This document shows, piece after piece, positions 1 through 7,585 of a stretch of 22,706 bases of DNA. Numbering within the stretch: the first letter of the stretch is position 1; every line of letters starts with the position of its first letter. This DNA is from SZUA-287 sp036397975. GTDB lineage: Bacteria > Bacteroidota > Ignavibacteria > UBA10030 > UBA6906. The stretch spans positions 1 through 22,706 of the forward strand of contig DASWHW010000128.1 of assembly GCA_036397975.1 (NCBI GenBank), given 5' to 3'. The notes under the pieces were generated by a model that was given only the letters and a program-made list of their open reading frames with translations, was not told the origin of the DNA and searched no databases. The position numbers were made by a program, and so were the translations under genes.

Positions 1-61
1 AGCATCAACCGCAACGTTTTTGAATCTCAGCCTTGCGGCAAACTTAACCAATGGCGATTAA

Positions 62-265
62 GGAGGCCTTCCGAAAGACGCGCATGTATCGCTGAAAGTA
101 TTCAACCTGGTCGGGCAGGAAGTCAGGACATTGGTCGAGAAACGCCAGCAGGCTGGCAGCCATCAAATTGGCGTGAACGGCGCCGGGCTGGCGTCAGGCC
201 TCTATTTCTACACTCTGGATGCCGGTGATTTCAGGCAGACAAGAAAACTGATTTTGCTGAATTGA
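62..265 (+). pseudogene. Orphan C-terminal fragment of a T9SS sorting domain
   Basis: The frame 62-265 reads as the last two thirds of a type IX secretion C-terminal sorting domain: a VSLKVFNLVGQEV strand, then an LASGLYFYTL turn, ending in KLILLN and a TGA stop. The same frame is closed by TAA at 59-61. None of the three forward frames upstream encodes the usual NPFNPST start of the domain, and no start codon lies in this frame after the stop. It is therefore the tail of a cargo gene that has lost its body, or a sequence or assembly break near base 61. A sequencing error alone is less likely, because the missing upstream motif is not present in another frame. Base composition resembles the following cohesin gene. 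Family assignment is secure; the broken state depends on sequence quality. Confidence 0.6.
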
Positions 266-282
266 GGTTAACCGTTTAAAAT
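254..282 (+). promoter_or_regulatory. Possible promoter of the cohesin/dockerin gene
   Basis: TTGCTG (254-259), 17 nt, TAAAAT (277-282). It fits the spacing seen at other genes in this window. The predicted start would lie only about 10 nt before the ATG at 300, and the -35 hexamer overlaps the end of the upstream fragment, so this is weaker than the others. Confidence 0.33.
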
Positions 283-299
283 AACTTGTGGAGGGAAAA

Positions 300-1814
300 A
301 TGAAGAACACGATTCTGATGCTGAGTCTGTTTTTGGCGATGGCCGTTGTCATTCTGCCGTCGCCGGCGCACGCGGCCCCCGCGCAAGCTGCGAGTATCCA
401 GCCCGCCGCGCCTGACGAGGTTTGGGCCGGCCTCGAGTTTGTCGTGCCAATTGAGGTAGGCCTGACTGTCCCCGTCTCAAATCTCTTTGGATTAAGTTTT
501 GAACTGAATTATGACGAACAAAGCCTGCAACTGATTGCCGTTGACGAAGATGACCCGCTGGGCTTGCGCAACAATTTTCTCGGCGATGACCTGCTTTTCT
601 TCAGCACTTCCGGCGCGCCGGGCGAAGGCAAAGTGAGTTTTGGCATCTCGAACAAGGCCGGTAGTCCGGGCGCGTCAGGCGCGGGAGCCGTGGCCTGGTT
701 GACCTTCGTAGTGCGGGCCGAAGTCGTGAGCGGCAGCGTGCTGCCATTTCATATCTCGGGTCTGCTCGCTATCGATCCTGCCGGTGACAGCGTGGATATG
801 GCCGCCGTCGCCGGCTCGTCCCTGGTGGTGGAACTCTGCGAAGTCTGGCCCGGCGACACCAACGATGACGGCGAAGTCAACGCCAGGGATGTTTTGCCGG
901 TTGGCTTGCATTTCGGCCGCACCGGCAGTGCGCGCGCCAATGCCACCGTGAACTGGGAAGGTCAGGAGGTGCCGTGCTGGCAAGTGGCTGCCGCCACCTA
1001 CGCAGACGCCGATGGCAACGGCCAGGTTGGCGACGAGGATATTCTGCCTATCGGATTGAACTTTCGCAAGTCACGCAATGGCTCGGTAGCCGCAAACGCA
1101 TTTCACGCTCCGGTGGCTGCCAGTTCCGGCACCATTCAGGCGGTTGTGCTGGCAAGCGGCGCGGAGGAATTTGCGCTGGAAGTCAGGGTAGACGGCGTCA
1201 CCGGTTTGTTTGGGCTTGCGTTCGAAGTGGGATTTTCGGCAAGCGCTGTCACGGCCGTTGCCGCCGAAGCCGCGGATCTGATGGGCGCATCCCCATTGTT
1301 TCTTTCGATAATCGATAACGACCCGGCAGCCGTGGCGGTGGGAATGAGTCAAAAATACGGCCAAAGCGGCGCGGCTGGTGGTGGGGTTGTCACGCGAATT
1401 CGCTTCAACGCGGGCGGCGATCTGCGGAACGAAGATTTTGTCCTGCAGGCCGTTTTTGCCAACGACGCCGCCGGCAATCCGCTGGCGCTCACCGTGCTGC
1501 CGACAACGACCGTTGTCACTTCCGTTGGGGGTGAAATCCCGGCGCTGCCGAAAGAATTCTCCCTGTCGCAAAACTATCCCAATCCATTCAATCCTTCTAC
1601 GACTATTCGCTTTGCAATTCCTCAGTCTGACCGTGTGACACTTCGGGTGTATGATTTGCTTGGCCGAGATGTGTCGACGCTGGTTGATGAGGTGAGATCT
1701 GCGGGAGAATATACGATTCAGTTTAATGCTTCCGGTCTTGCCTCCGGAATGTACTATTACCGGATGCAATCAGGGAATTTTTCAGAGATGAGGAAGCTTC
1801 TCCTGCTTCGGTAG
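300..1814 (+). CDS. Secreted cohesin-dockerin-cohesin protein with T9SS sorting domain
   Basis: Start chosen at ATG 300, with GGAGGG at 290-295 just upstream; a GTG at 288 would sit inside the ribosome site. Predicted 504 aa. Residues 1-30 form a signal peptide ending AHA. Residues about 31-180 look like a cohesin-type beta-sandwich (FGLSFELNYD, FGISNKAGSPGASG, WLTFVV). Residues about 184-255 carry two dockerin-like calcium loops, D-T-N-D-D-G at D186 and D-A-D-G-N-G at D236, each followed by an LPxGLxF helix. Residues about 260-405 form a second cohesin-like domain (FGLAFEVGFS, GMSQKYGQSGAAGG). Residues 418-504 are a T9SS sorting domain with QNYPNPFNPSTT, ending KLLLLR. The protein is likely exported through the Sec system, then T9SS, and held at the cell surface. 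The DNA encoding residues 1-417 is markedly GC-richer than that encoding the sorting domain. Partner or ligand is unknown. Confidence 0.85.
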   Translation: MKNTILMLSLFLAMAVVILPSPAHAAPAQAASIQPAAPDEVWAGLEFVVPIEVGLTVPVSNLFGLSFELNYDEQSLQLIAVDEDDPLGLRNNFLGDDLLFFSTSGAPGEGKVSFGISNKAGSPGASGAGAVAWLTFVVRAEVVSGSVLPFHISGLLAIDPAGDSVDMAAVAGSSLVVELCEVWPGDTNDDGEVNARDVLPVGLHFGRTGSARANATVNWEGQEVPCWQVAAATYADADGNGQVGDEDILPIGLNFRKSRNGSVAANAFHAPVAASSGTIQAVVLASGAEEFALEVRVDGVTGLFGLAFEVGFSASAVTAVAAEAADLMGASPLFLSIIDNDPAAVAVGMSQKYGQSGAAGGGVVTRIRFNAGGDLRNEDFVLQAVFANDAAGNPLALTVLPTTTVVTSVGGEIPALPKEFSLSQNYPNPFNPSTTIRFAIPQSDRVTLRVYDLLGRDVSTLVDEVRSAGEYTIQFNASGLASGMYYYRMQSGNFSEMRKLLLLR

Positions 1815-1835
1815 GATTCGGGTGGAATTCTAAAG

Positions 1836-1863
1836 AAAGGGCGGAGGAAACTTCGCCTTTTTT
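1836..1863 (+). terminator. Intrinsic terminator after the cohesin/dockerin gene
   Basis: AAAGGGCG at 1836-1843 can pair with CGCCTTT at 1854-1860 (one bulged or wobble G), with a further short inner pairing. A run of six Ts (1858-1863) ends the structure. It lies 21 nt after the stop codon. Confidence 0.55.
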
Positions 1864-1920
1864 GTTTAGCAATGAACTGCAGAGGGTGATCCGGCGTTGT
1901 TCTGGTGAGGGCATTGACCC

Positions 1921-1949
1921 TTGCTTCGCTTACTTCATGTTTGTAGATT
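1921..1949 (+). promoter_or_regulatory. Promoter of the cytochrome/propeller operon
   Basis: TTGCTT (1921-1926), 17 nt, TAGATT (1944-1949). The predicted start near 1956 leaves a leader of about 28 nt before the TTG at 1984. If this is right, the TTG at 1921 is a -35 element and not a start codon, which supports the shorter protein. Confidence 0.45.
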
Positions 1950-1983
1950 GAATTGCACACATTCGAAATATCTGGATAATGCC

Positions 1984-3459
1984 TTGACAAAATCAGTTCT
2001 CTCTGCTCTGGTCATTTCAAGCCTTCTTATTTCATGCTCGCAACCTAATGAGCAGATTCTTGATGCTCAGCCCCCCGTTCCTGCCGGTGGAGAATTCTCT
2101 GCGAAAGTAAAGCCAATCCTTGACCGAAATTGCGGCGGCTCAAGCTGCCACAGTGGCGGGTCTTCGGGCTTTGCCGGCGGAGTGGATCTGACTTCGTACG
2201 AAGGAATCTTCCGTGGGGGTATTTACGGAACGGTAGTCGCCCCGGGAAGTGCGTTCATGAGTTCTCTTGTGCAGTCCATTAATCGAAGTGATACAACTCT
2301 GAGTCCCATCTCGAGTGTCGGGATGCCCGCGGGCAGAAATCCGATTTCACCGGCAGAGGTGCAAGTGATTTTGCAATGGATAAACAACGGAGCTCTCAAC
2401 GACGATGGTCGGGGACCGTTTCCTGAACCACGACCGATGGGGAAGGTCTACTTCTCCAGCCAGTCAGTTGACCTTGTCGGCGTCATCGATATCGAGACGA
2501 GCAGAATTATCCGCTATGTTTCCGTTGGCAACGCATTGCCGCTCGCAAGTCCACCGCAAGCGCCTCACAACGTACAGATCGACGATCAAGGTCGGTACTT
2601 CTATACGACTATGATCTCTACGGGTATGTTGAAGAAATATGATGTTGGCTCGTACCAGCTCGTCGGTGAAGTGTCTGTTGGATCGTCGCCAGCGCATGTG
2701 GTGATCACGCAGGATGGGTCGAAGGCGTATGTGACGAATTTTAGTAACTCCCTCGGCCAGGTAACCGTGGTGAACACACAAACGATGACGGTGACTGGAA
2801 CCATCACTGCCCCTCCATTGATGAATAAGACACACGGTGCCCGCCTATCGCATGATGGACGCTACCTGTACGTTGCGAGCAATCTCGGAGATCTTGTCCA
2901 TGTTATAAGGACTTCGGATGACCAGGCAATTGCGCACATCCCGCTGGCTCCGGGTGTTCCTCCAATCGGTTCATCCAAGTACAAACCGTATCAAATAGCG
3001 GTGCGCGATGACGACCGCTTCATCTATGTTACTCTCACAGATTCGGCGATGGTGAGTGTTATCGAGCGACTCGATAGCACATTTAGTTTCTTCAGATTGC
3101 TTCCTGTTGGAGCGCGACCGCTGCAGTGTGAAATAACGCGCGATCAGCGTTTCCTGTACGTTTGCAATCAAGGTTCACGGAGTGTCACCGTTATCGATGC
3201 TCAGGCAAACTCAGTTCTAACAACGATCCTCAATGTTGGTCCGCGGCCGCACGGAATCGATATTACCGAAGACAGCAGGTTGGTGTATGTATCGTGCGAA
3301 AACTCCGGAGGCACCGATCCACCGCATCATCCGGTTGTTGGAAGCACGGCCCCGGGTTATCTCACCATTATTGATGTAAACACCCAGATTGTGATTCGGA
3401 CCATTGAAGTTGGAGGATTTGCAGCCGGCGTTTCTATTTCACCGGGGAAGGGGAATTAG
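1984..3459 (+). CDS. Lipoprotein with cytochrome c-like domain and YVTN/YncE-type beta-propeller
   Basis: Predicted 491 aa from TTG 1984. This start gives a compact lipoprotein signal (MTKSVLSALVISSLLISC) with lipobox LISC; a longer frame back to 1921 would begin inside the putative promoter. Residues about 35-125 resemble the small cytochrome c domains of FCB bacteria and planctomycetes. The candidate heme site is C50-GGSS-C55-H56, with four rather than two residues between the cysteines. M114 in GMPAG is a possible distal ligand, followed by the usual terminal helix (VQVILQWINNGA). Residues about 140-490 form a seven-bladed-type propeller of YVTN repeats (VTVVNTQT, HGARLSHDGRYLYVAS, VTVIDAQANSV, LTIIDVNTQIV). 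Likely tethered to a membrane and exposed to the periplasm or surface. It leads a three-gene cluster, with the next start 1 nt after its stop. Redox activity is inferred, not shown. Confidence 0.85.
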   Translation: MTKSVLSALVISSLLISCSQPNEQILDAQPPVPAGGEFSAKVKPILDRNCGGSSCHSGGSSGFAGGVDLTSYEGIFRGGIYGTVVAPGSAFMSSLVQSINRSDTTLSPISSVGMPAGRNPISPAEVQVILQWINNGALNDDGRGPFPEPRPMGKVYFSSQSVDLVGVIDIETSRIIRYVSVGNALPLASPPQAPHNVQIDDQGRYFYTTMISTGMLKKYDVGSYQLVGEVSVGSSPAHVVITQDGSKAYVTNFSNSLGQVTVVNTQTMTVTGTITAPPLMNKTHGARLSHDGRYLYVASNLGDLVHVIRTSDDQAIAHIPLAPGVPPIGSSKYKPYQIAVRDDDRFIYVTLTDSAMVSVIERLDSTFSFFRLLPVGARPLQCEITRDQRFLYVCNQGSRSVTVIDAQANSVLTTILNVGPRPHGIDITEDSRLVYVSCENSGGTDPPHHPVVGSTAPGYLTIIDVNTQIVIRTIEVGGFAAGVSISPGKGN

Positions 3460-3460
3460 C

Positions 3461-4456
3461 ATGAAACGACTCCTGTTCGTTATCCCATCGATCCTCCTGG
3501 TGTTCCTCGCCTGCAACGAAACAGTAGAACAAGTATTGCCTCCGAAAGCGTTTGTCGATGTCACCATTCAGGGTTTGCCGCGATTGCAGTTGGGCGAGGG
3601 TCGATATGAACTGTGGGCAAATTTCTTTGAGCTGAACAAGCGCACAGCCGGTGCAGCCGTGCTGCATTCCGAAATCAGCTTCATTGCAGTTTTCAACATC
3701 AGTCAGGACGGAAAGACGATTGTTAGCCTGACGGGACAGCCGATAGAATTTGAAATTCCGGAAGGGAAGAACCCCCAACTCCTGGATGAGGCCTTCGTTG
3801 TGCTGCGCAGGGATGGCGAAACAGGAGGGCCACCAGAAGAGGATGTTCCACCCGGCTCCGTCATCATGGCTGGAGCCTTTAGCGGTAACGAGGCGTTGAC
3901 CAGTTCCGATCTGTCTTTCAGCTTCGGCAAGGCATTTGGAACATCATTCAGCGAAGTGAAGGGTGCCTACAGCATCCAAACTCCGACGTCTGCCGCGCAA
4001 GCCGATTCTCTTTCAGGTATTTGGTTTTACCGGCAGGACATTCAGGGTCCATCGCTCCAGTTTTTTCCAACGCTGCCAGAAGGTTGGGTGTATGAGGGAT
4101 GGGTTGTGTATGATTCGGCAGGCGTGGAAGCGAAGTATTCTACGGGGAAGTTTGCGCGTGTGGACAGCGCCGACTTTGATGGCGCAGGTCCGGGGAGGGG
4201 TCCATTGCCGGGTCTGAATGTTCCGGGCCAGGACTTCATTGTCGGAAACCCTTCTCAGGTGAATCTCACTTCGTCACCGTATTCCTTCGTGATTACCCTT
4301 GAGCCGTGGCCGGACAATTCTCCCAAACCCTCTTCCATGATCCTTCTCTCATCCCAACCCATTGCAATCGTAGATTTACCCACTCTGCGGGATGGTGAAT
4401 TGATCAACTGGTCACTGCGTACACAACCGCGAGCCAGCATTCGGATCCTCCGTTAA
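3461..4456 (+). CDS. Lipoprotein of unknown function, two related beta-rich halves
   Basis: Start at ATG 3461, one base after the preceding stop, with a purine-rich GGGGAAGGGG upstream inside the previous gene; an in-frame ATG further upstream would only add a non-signal extension. Predicted 331 aa. The N-terminus is a clear lipoprotein signal with lipobox LAC at Cys 20. The rest has no domain I can name firmly. Two halves look alike: GEGRYELWANF and then WVYEGWVVYDSAG each open a half, and both continue to a glycine/proline-rich loop and an end strand. The second half (STGKF, PGQDF, LEPWPDNSP) recalls the anti-sigma-K-like extracellular folds seen in Bacteroidota lipoproteins, but this is a weak resemblance. 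It sits between a cytochrome/propeller lipoprotein and a T9SS cargo and is probably co-transcribed with both. An accessory envelope role is inference. Confidence 0.75.
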   Translation: MKRLLFVIPSILLVFLACNETVEQVLPPKAFVDVTIQGLPRLQLGEGRYELWANFFELNKRTAGAAVLHSEISFIAVFNISQDGKTIVSLTGQPIEFEIPEGKNPQLLDEAFVVLRRDGETGGPPEEDVPPGSVIMAGAFSGNEALTSSDLSFSFGKAFGTSFSEVKGAYSIQTPTSAAQADSLSGIWFYRQDIQGPSLQFFPTLPEGWVYEGWVVYDSAGVEAKYSTGKFARVDSADFDGAGPGRGPLPGLNVPGQDFIVGNPSQVNLTSSPYSFVITLEPWPDNSPKPSSMILLSSQPIAIVDLPTLRDGELINWSLRTQPRASIRILR

Positions 4457-4466
4457 GGATATATCC

Positions 4467-6596
4467 ATGCGGCGCCACATGATCATATCACCCATCGTCA
4501 CCTTCGCGTTACTGATGGTCGTGGTCCCCTCTGTTCTAGGCCAGCCTTCCTTTATCCGCGATTACCATGGTATTCCGATGTTCAGAAGCGGAAACCAGAT
4601 CGATCATCCATGGACCGGCGGCTTTTACAACCCATCGCATCAGTTTGCTGATCTCGATGGCGATGGTGATTTCGACCTCATTCAGCTTGATGTTTATGAC
4701 GGTAGCGTCGCCTATTTTCAGAATATCGGTACAGCGCAATCTCCGATATTCCGGGAGACTCGTCCGACCTCATTTGTTTTTCCATCATTGCGCGCATGGT
4801 TTCGCGTGTCAGACATCGACGGGAATGGGACGATCGATCTGATGACTGCAGGCGACAGCATCAACAGTGTTCGTATCTACAGGAACGACGGAACGCCACA
4901 GTCGCCTTTGTTCAATCTCTGGGTGCCGACATTGCGCGATTCGTCCGGGCGAATAGTATTTGCACAAGAGCAATGTATCCCGGCTTTTGCGGACATTGAT
5001 GGCGACGGCGACCTTGATTTCTTCTCGCTTAATCCCGGCGAGGGAACAATCAACTTTTATCAGAACATCGGCTCAGCAACTTCGATCAACTTGGCGTTTC
5101 GGGCCGCACGATGGCAGAACATTCAGATTTGTCCCGGCTGCGGCGGACTTTCGCCGAACGCCCATGGGGCCGGCAGTATGTTCTTTGCAGACATCGATGC
5201 GGATGGTGACAGGGATTTGTTTTACGGAGATCTTTTCGATCCGGGGCTCTTCTTTTACAATAACAGTGGAACTCCTCAGGTTCCTTCGATGGATTCCGTT
5301 TCCGGACATTTTCCTGCAAGCAATCCAATACTGACCGGAGGATTCAATCAACCGACATTAGTTGACATTGATAACGATGGGGATTTGGATATGTTCGTGA
5401 GTGTTCTTACCGCATCGGCGTATGTCGACAATTTCTGGTTCTACAGGAATACTGGCGCACCTTCGGCGTATCAGTTTACTCTTGAGTCAAAGAACTTTCT
5501 CACAACGTTCGATATTGGCGGGCAGAGCGCGCCTGCGTTCGTGGATATCGATAACGATGGAGACTTTGACCTGTTTGTCGGGGGATTGTTAGGGCAGGTG
5601 GCATTCGTTAGGAACGAGGGCGCGAATACAAGCCCGTCCTTTGTTTTTGAGGATAGCACGTTCATTGACAGTTATCCCAATCGTTTTGTCTATGTGCCTC
5701 GCTTCGTTGATATCGATGCAGACGGCGACAAGGACATGTTCCTTGCTCACTTCAATGGAAACATCGAGTTCTACCGAAACACTGGAAGCGCCTCCAACTT
5801 CGCGTTTCAGAGGGAGTTATCACATCTCGACAGCATTAATGTTGGTTTTTATGCAGCCGGTGATTTTTGTGATATCGATGGGGATGGCGATCAAGATCTC
5901 TTTGTGGGGAGCGGAAACGGACGGATTCGGTTTTACCGAAATGAAGGCACACCGCAAGTGTTTTCGTTTGTTCAGGTGACAACTTCATTTGAGGGAATAC
6001 AGGTGTCTGGAAACTCCAAACCGTTCTTCGCGGATTTCGATAGCGATGGCGACTTCGACCTTGTCGTTGGGACAACGGATGGAAAGCTTATTTACTATCG
6101 AAACGACGGATCACCGACAACGCCAACGTTCATCCATGTCACCGATACATTTGTTAGCGACAAGGGCCCGCTTGGAGAAGCGGCTCCTTTCTTTGGCGAC
6201 ATCGATGGTGACAATGATCTTGATTTGTTCCTCGGCAGTTACCGCGGTGGACTTGAGTTCTATCGACAAGTCAGTACTGCGGTTACCATAACCACGAAGA
6301 GTCAACTGCCAGAATCTTTTGTCCTTCATCAAAACTATCCGAATCCGTTTAATCCCTCTACTACTATCGAGTTTGATTTGCGTGAAGAGGGGAGAGTAAC
6401 CGTGGCGGTGTTTGATCTTCTTGGGCGACGTGTTGCGACACTCCTTGAAGCGATTCGTCCCTCTGGTTTATATCAAATTCAGTGGAACGCCGAATCGGTC
6501 GGGACAGGAACGTATTTCTACAGGATCGAGTTTGTTCCAGCAAGCGGTCGGGTTTTGCCATCGCCGAAAACCCTTCCCATGGTTCTGCTACGGTAG
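4467..6596 (+). CDS. FG-GAP/VCBS repeat protein with T9SS sorting domain
   Basis: Start ATG 4467, preceded by AAGGA at about 4455-4459, which overlaps the previous stop. Predicted 709 aa. Residues 1-25 form a signal peptide ending VLGQ. I count ten repeats of the form F-x-D-I-D-x-D-G-D-x-D-L-F followed by a YRNxGT strand and SPxF, spread from about residue 50 to 600. These are the calcium-binding FG-GAP/VCBS blades of integrin-like propellers. The C-terminus (from about residue 612) is a canonical T9SS sorting domain: QNYPNPFNPSTT, VFDLLGRRVATL, GTYFYRIEF, ending VLLR. It is slightly longer than usual before the end because of a PSPKTL insertion. The protein is expected on the cell surface or secreted, and binding of proteins or glycans is the common guess for such repeats. 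Last gene of the cluster starting at 1984; no clear terminator follows. Confidence 0.93.
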   Translation: MRRHMIISPIVTFALLMVVVPSVLGQPSFIRDYHGIPMFRSGNQIDHPWTGGFYNPSHQFADLDGDGDFDLIQLDVYDGSVAYFQNIGTAQSPIFRETRPTSFVFPSLRAWFRVSDIDGNGTIDLMTAGDSINSVRIYRNDGTPQSPLFNLWVPTLRDSSGRIVFAQEQCIPAFADIDGDGDLDFFSLNPGEGTINFYQNIGSATSINLAFRAARWQNIQICPGCGGLSPNAHGAGSMFFADIDADGDRDLFYGDLFDPGLFFYNNSGTPQVPSMDSVSGHFPASNPILTGGFNQPTLVDIDNDGDLDMFVSVLTASAYVDNFWFYRNTGAPSAYQFTLESKNFLTTFDIGGQSAPAFVDIDNDGDFDLFVGGLLGQVAFVRNEGANTSPSFVFEDSTFIDSYPNRFVYVPRFVDIDADGDKDMFLAHFNGNIEFYRNTGSASNFAFQRELSHLDSINVGFYAAGDFCDIDGDGDQDLFVGSGNGRIRFYRNEGTPQVFSFVQVTTSFEGIQVSGNSKPFFADFDSDGDFDLVVGTTDGKLIYYRNDGSPTTPTFIHVTDTFVSDKGPLGEAAPFFGDIDGDNDLDLFLGSYRGGLEFYRQVSTAVTITTKSQLPESFVLHQNYPNPFNPSTTIEFDLREEGRVTVAVFDLLGRRVATLLEAIRPSGLYQIQWNAESVGTGTYFYRIEFVPASGRVLPSPKTLPMVLLR

Positions 6597-6668
6597 CGCC
6601 AATTGAGCGGTGTCGTCCGGTGGAGAATGCCAATTCAGGATGATACATGTCTCATGAGCCATTCAATG

Positions 6669-6699
6669 TTGTATATGACGTGATTTGTTACGAGATTTG
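6669..6699 (+). promoter_or_regulatory. Possible promoter of the DUF4412-like gene
   Basis: TTGTAT (6669-6674), 17 nt, GAGATTTG (6692-6699). The downstream box lacks the first T of a -10 but keeps the ATTTG end seen at the tRNA promoter. Predicted start is about 20 nt before the TTG start codon. Confidence 0.33.
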
Positions 6700-6724
6700 A
6701 AACGACATTTTGTAAGGAGCGAGA

Positions 6725-7447
6725 TTGAATTTAGGAGTGATTCAAGGTCGATACTTCTTTCTGGTTTTTGTTACCCTGGCGGTGCTCCATGTAGGCGTAG
6801 CACCCGCGCAGGCTCAGTTTGAAGGAGTGATAGAAACTGAGAATATTACGACCGACGAGGTAGGCGAAAAGGTGTACTTTGTGATGACGATGTGGATTAA
6901 AGATAGTCTACTGAAGATCCAGAGTGTCTACCGGGGTGATAACCCAAGTTCAACCATGATCTATCGAAACGACCTCGGGGTAATATGGATGCTGAACGAA
7001 TTGGCGAAATCGTATTTCGAAATCAAGCAGGAGGGAGAACCCCAAAACATACCGCAACCGTTTCCACGCGACAAAACAGATCAGTTCAAAGTGACAAAAA
7101 CGGGGAAGAAGAAAAAGATTCTTGGATATTCTTGTGAACAGGTTATTCTAAAGCGGCGGGGGGAGTTGACAGAAATTTGGGGGACGAAGAGTCTTGTACA
7201 GGTTTCCCGTTCTCTGGCGAAAACCACTGGTGAAGAGTCCTCGACGGGTTCGGATGATTGGAACACAGAACTAAGAAAGATGAATATTTTTCCACTGTAC
7301 GCATCGACGTCTCTGGACAATGTTCTTGTCGAGCTCCAGGAAGTGAAGAAACTGGATATGCGTGGACTTCCGATGGAACTTTTTGAGATTCCTCAGGGCT
7401 ATCGAAAGCAAAAGCTCGATGAGATGTTTGACCCGGAGAACAAATAA
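6725..7447 (+). CDS. Exported DUF4412-like protein
   Basis: TTG start at 6725, supported by AAGGAG at 6714-6719 with a 5 nt gap. Predicted 240 aa. Residues 1-31 form a Sec signal peptide ending in APAQAQ, so the mature protein begins FEGVIE. The mature part matches the general layout of DUF4412-type proteins: an opening strand FEGVIETEN, a TMIYRNDLGVIWMLN segment, a K-x-L-G-Y-S-C motif near the middle (one cysteine, in GYSCEQV), a following EIW strand, and a C-terminal IPQGYRK. Such proteins are small periplasmic or outer-membrane-associated proteins of unknown function. The reading of the gene is clear; the family call rests on pattern only. The gene is a single unit ending at a strong hairpin that also serves the convergent tRNA. 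Confidence 0.75.
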   Translation: MNLGVIQGRYFFLVFVTLAVLHVGVAPAQAQFEGVIETENITTDEVGEKVYFVMTMWIKDSLLKIQSVYRGDNPSSTMIYRNDLGVIWMLNELAKSYFEIKQEGEPQNIPQPFPRDKTDQFKVTKTGKKKKILGYSCEQVILKRRGELTEIWGTKSLVQVSRSLAKTTGEESSTGSDDWNTELRKMNIFPLYASTSLDNVLVELQEVKKLDMRGLPMELFEIPQGYRKQKLDEMFDPENK

Positions 7448-7457
7448 GGCAACAATG

Positions 7458-7482
7458 AAAAAAGCCCGTCAAGACGGGCTTT
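7458..7482. terminator. Hairpin terminator shared by convergent genes
   Basis: AAAGCCCGTC (7461-7470) and GACGGGCTTT (7473-7482) form a perfect stem, with 4 nt in the effective loop. Read on the minus strand it ends in six Ts (7458-7463), an excellent intrinsic terminator for the tRNA. On the plus strand only three Ts follow, so it may stop the DUF4412-like gene less tightly. Confidence 0.85.
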
Positions 7483-7486
7483 GATG

Positions 7487-7572
7487 TACCAAAGGAGGGA
7501 CTCGAACCCTCACGGAGTTTAAGCTCCACTGGATTTTGAGTCCAGCGCGTCTACCAATTCCGCCACTTTGGC
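7487..7572 (-). tRNA. tRNA-Leu (anticodon CAA)
   Basis: On the minus strand an 86-nt class II tRNA folds fully. The acceptor GCCAAAG pairs with CTTTGGT (G-U at 1-72, as in many leucine tRNAs), with discriminator A at 7487. A D arm with GGTAGA is present. The anticodon stem CTGGA/TCCAG has loop CTCAAAA, giving anticodon CAA (7536-7538), which reads UUG. There is a long variable arm GGAG/CTCC and a T arm GAGGG-TTCGAGT-CCCTC. The 3' CCA is not encoded. Promoter and terminator are both visible on this strand. Confidence 0.97.
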
Positions 7573-7585
7573 TCTTAAAGTGGTG

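Noticed and set aside
1..231. Frame 1 open from base 1 to a TGA at 229-231 as a gene end
   Set aside because: It has arginine-rich, unlikely protein composition and is out of frame with the recognisable sorting domain.
1071..1769. Long open frame on the minus strand opposite the cohesin/dockerin gene (232 codons)
   Set aside because: No recognisable domain, no ribosome site, and it lies wholly opposite a gene with a clear signal peptide, domains and sorting tail. GC-rich sequence commonly gives such shadows.
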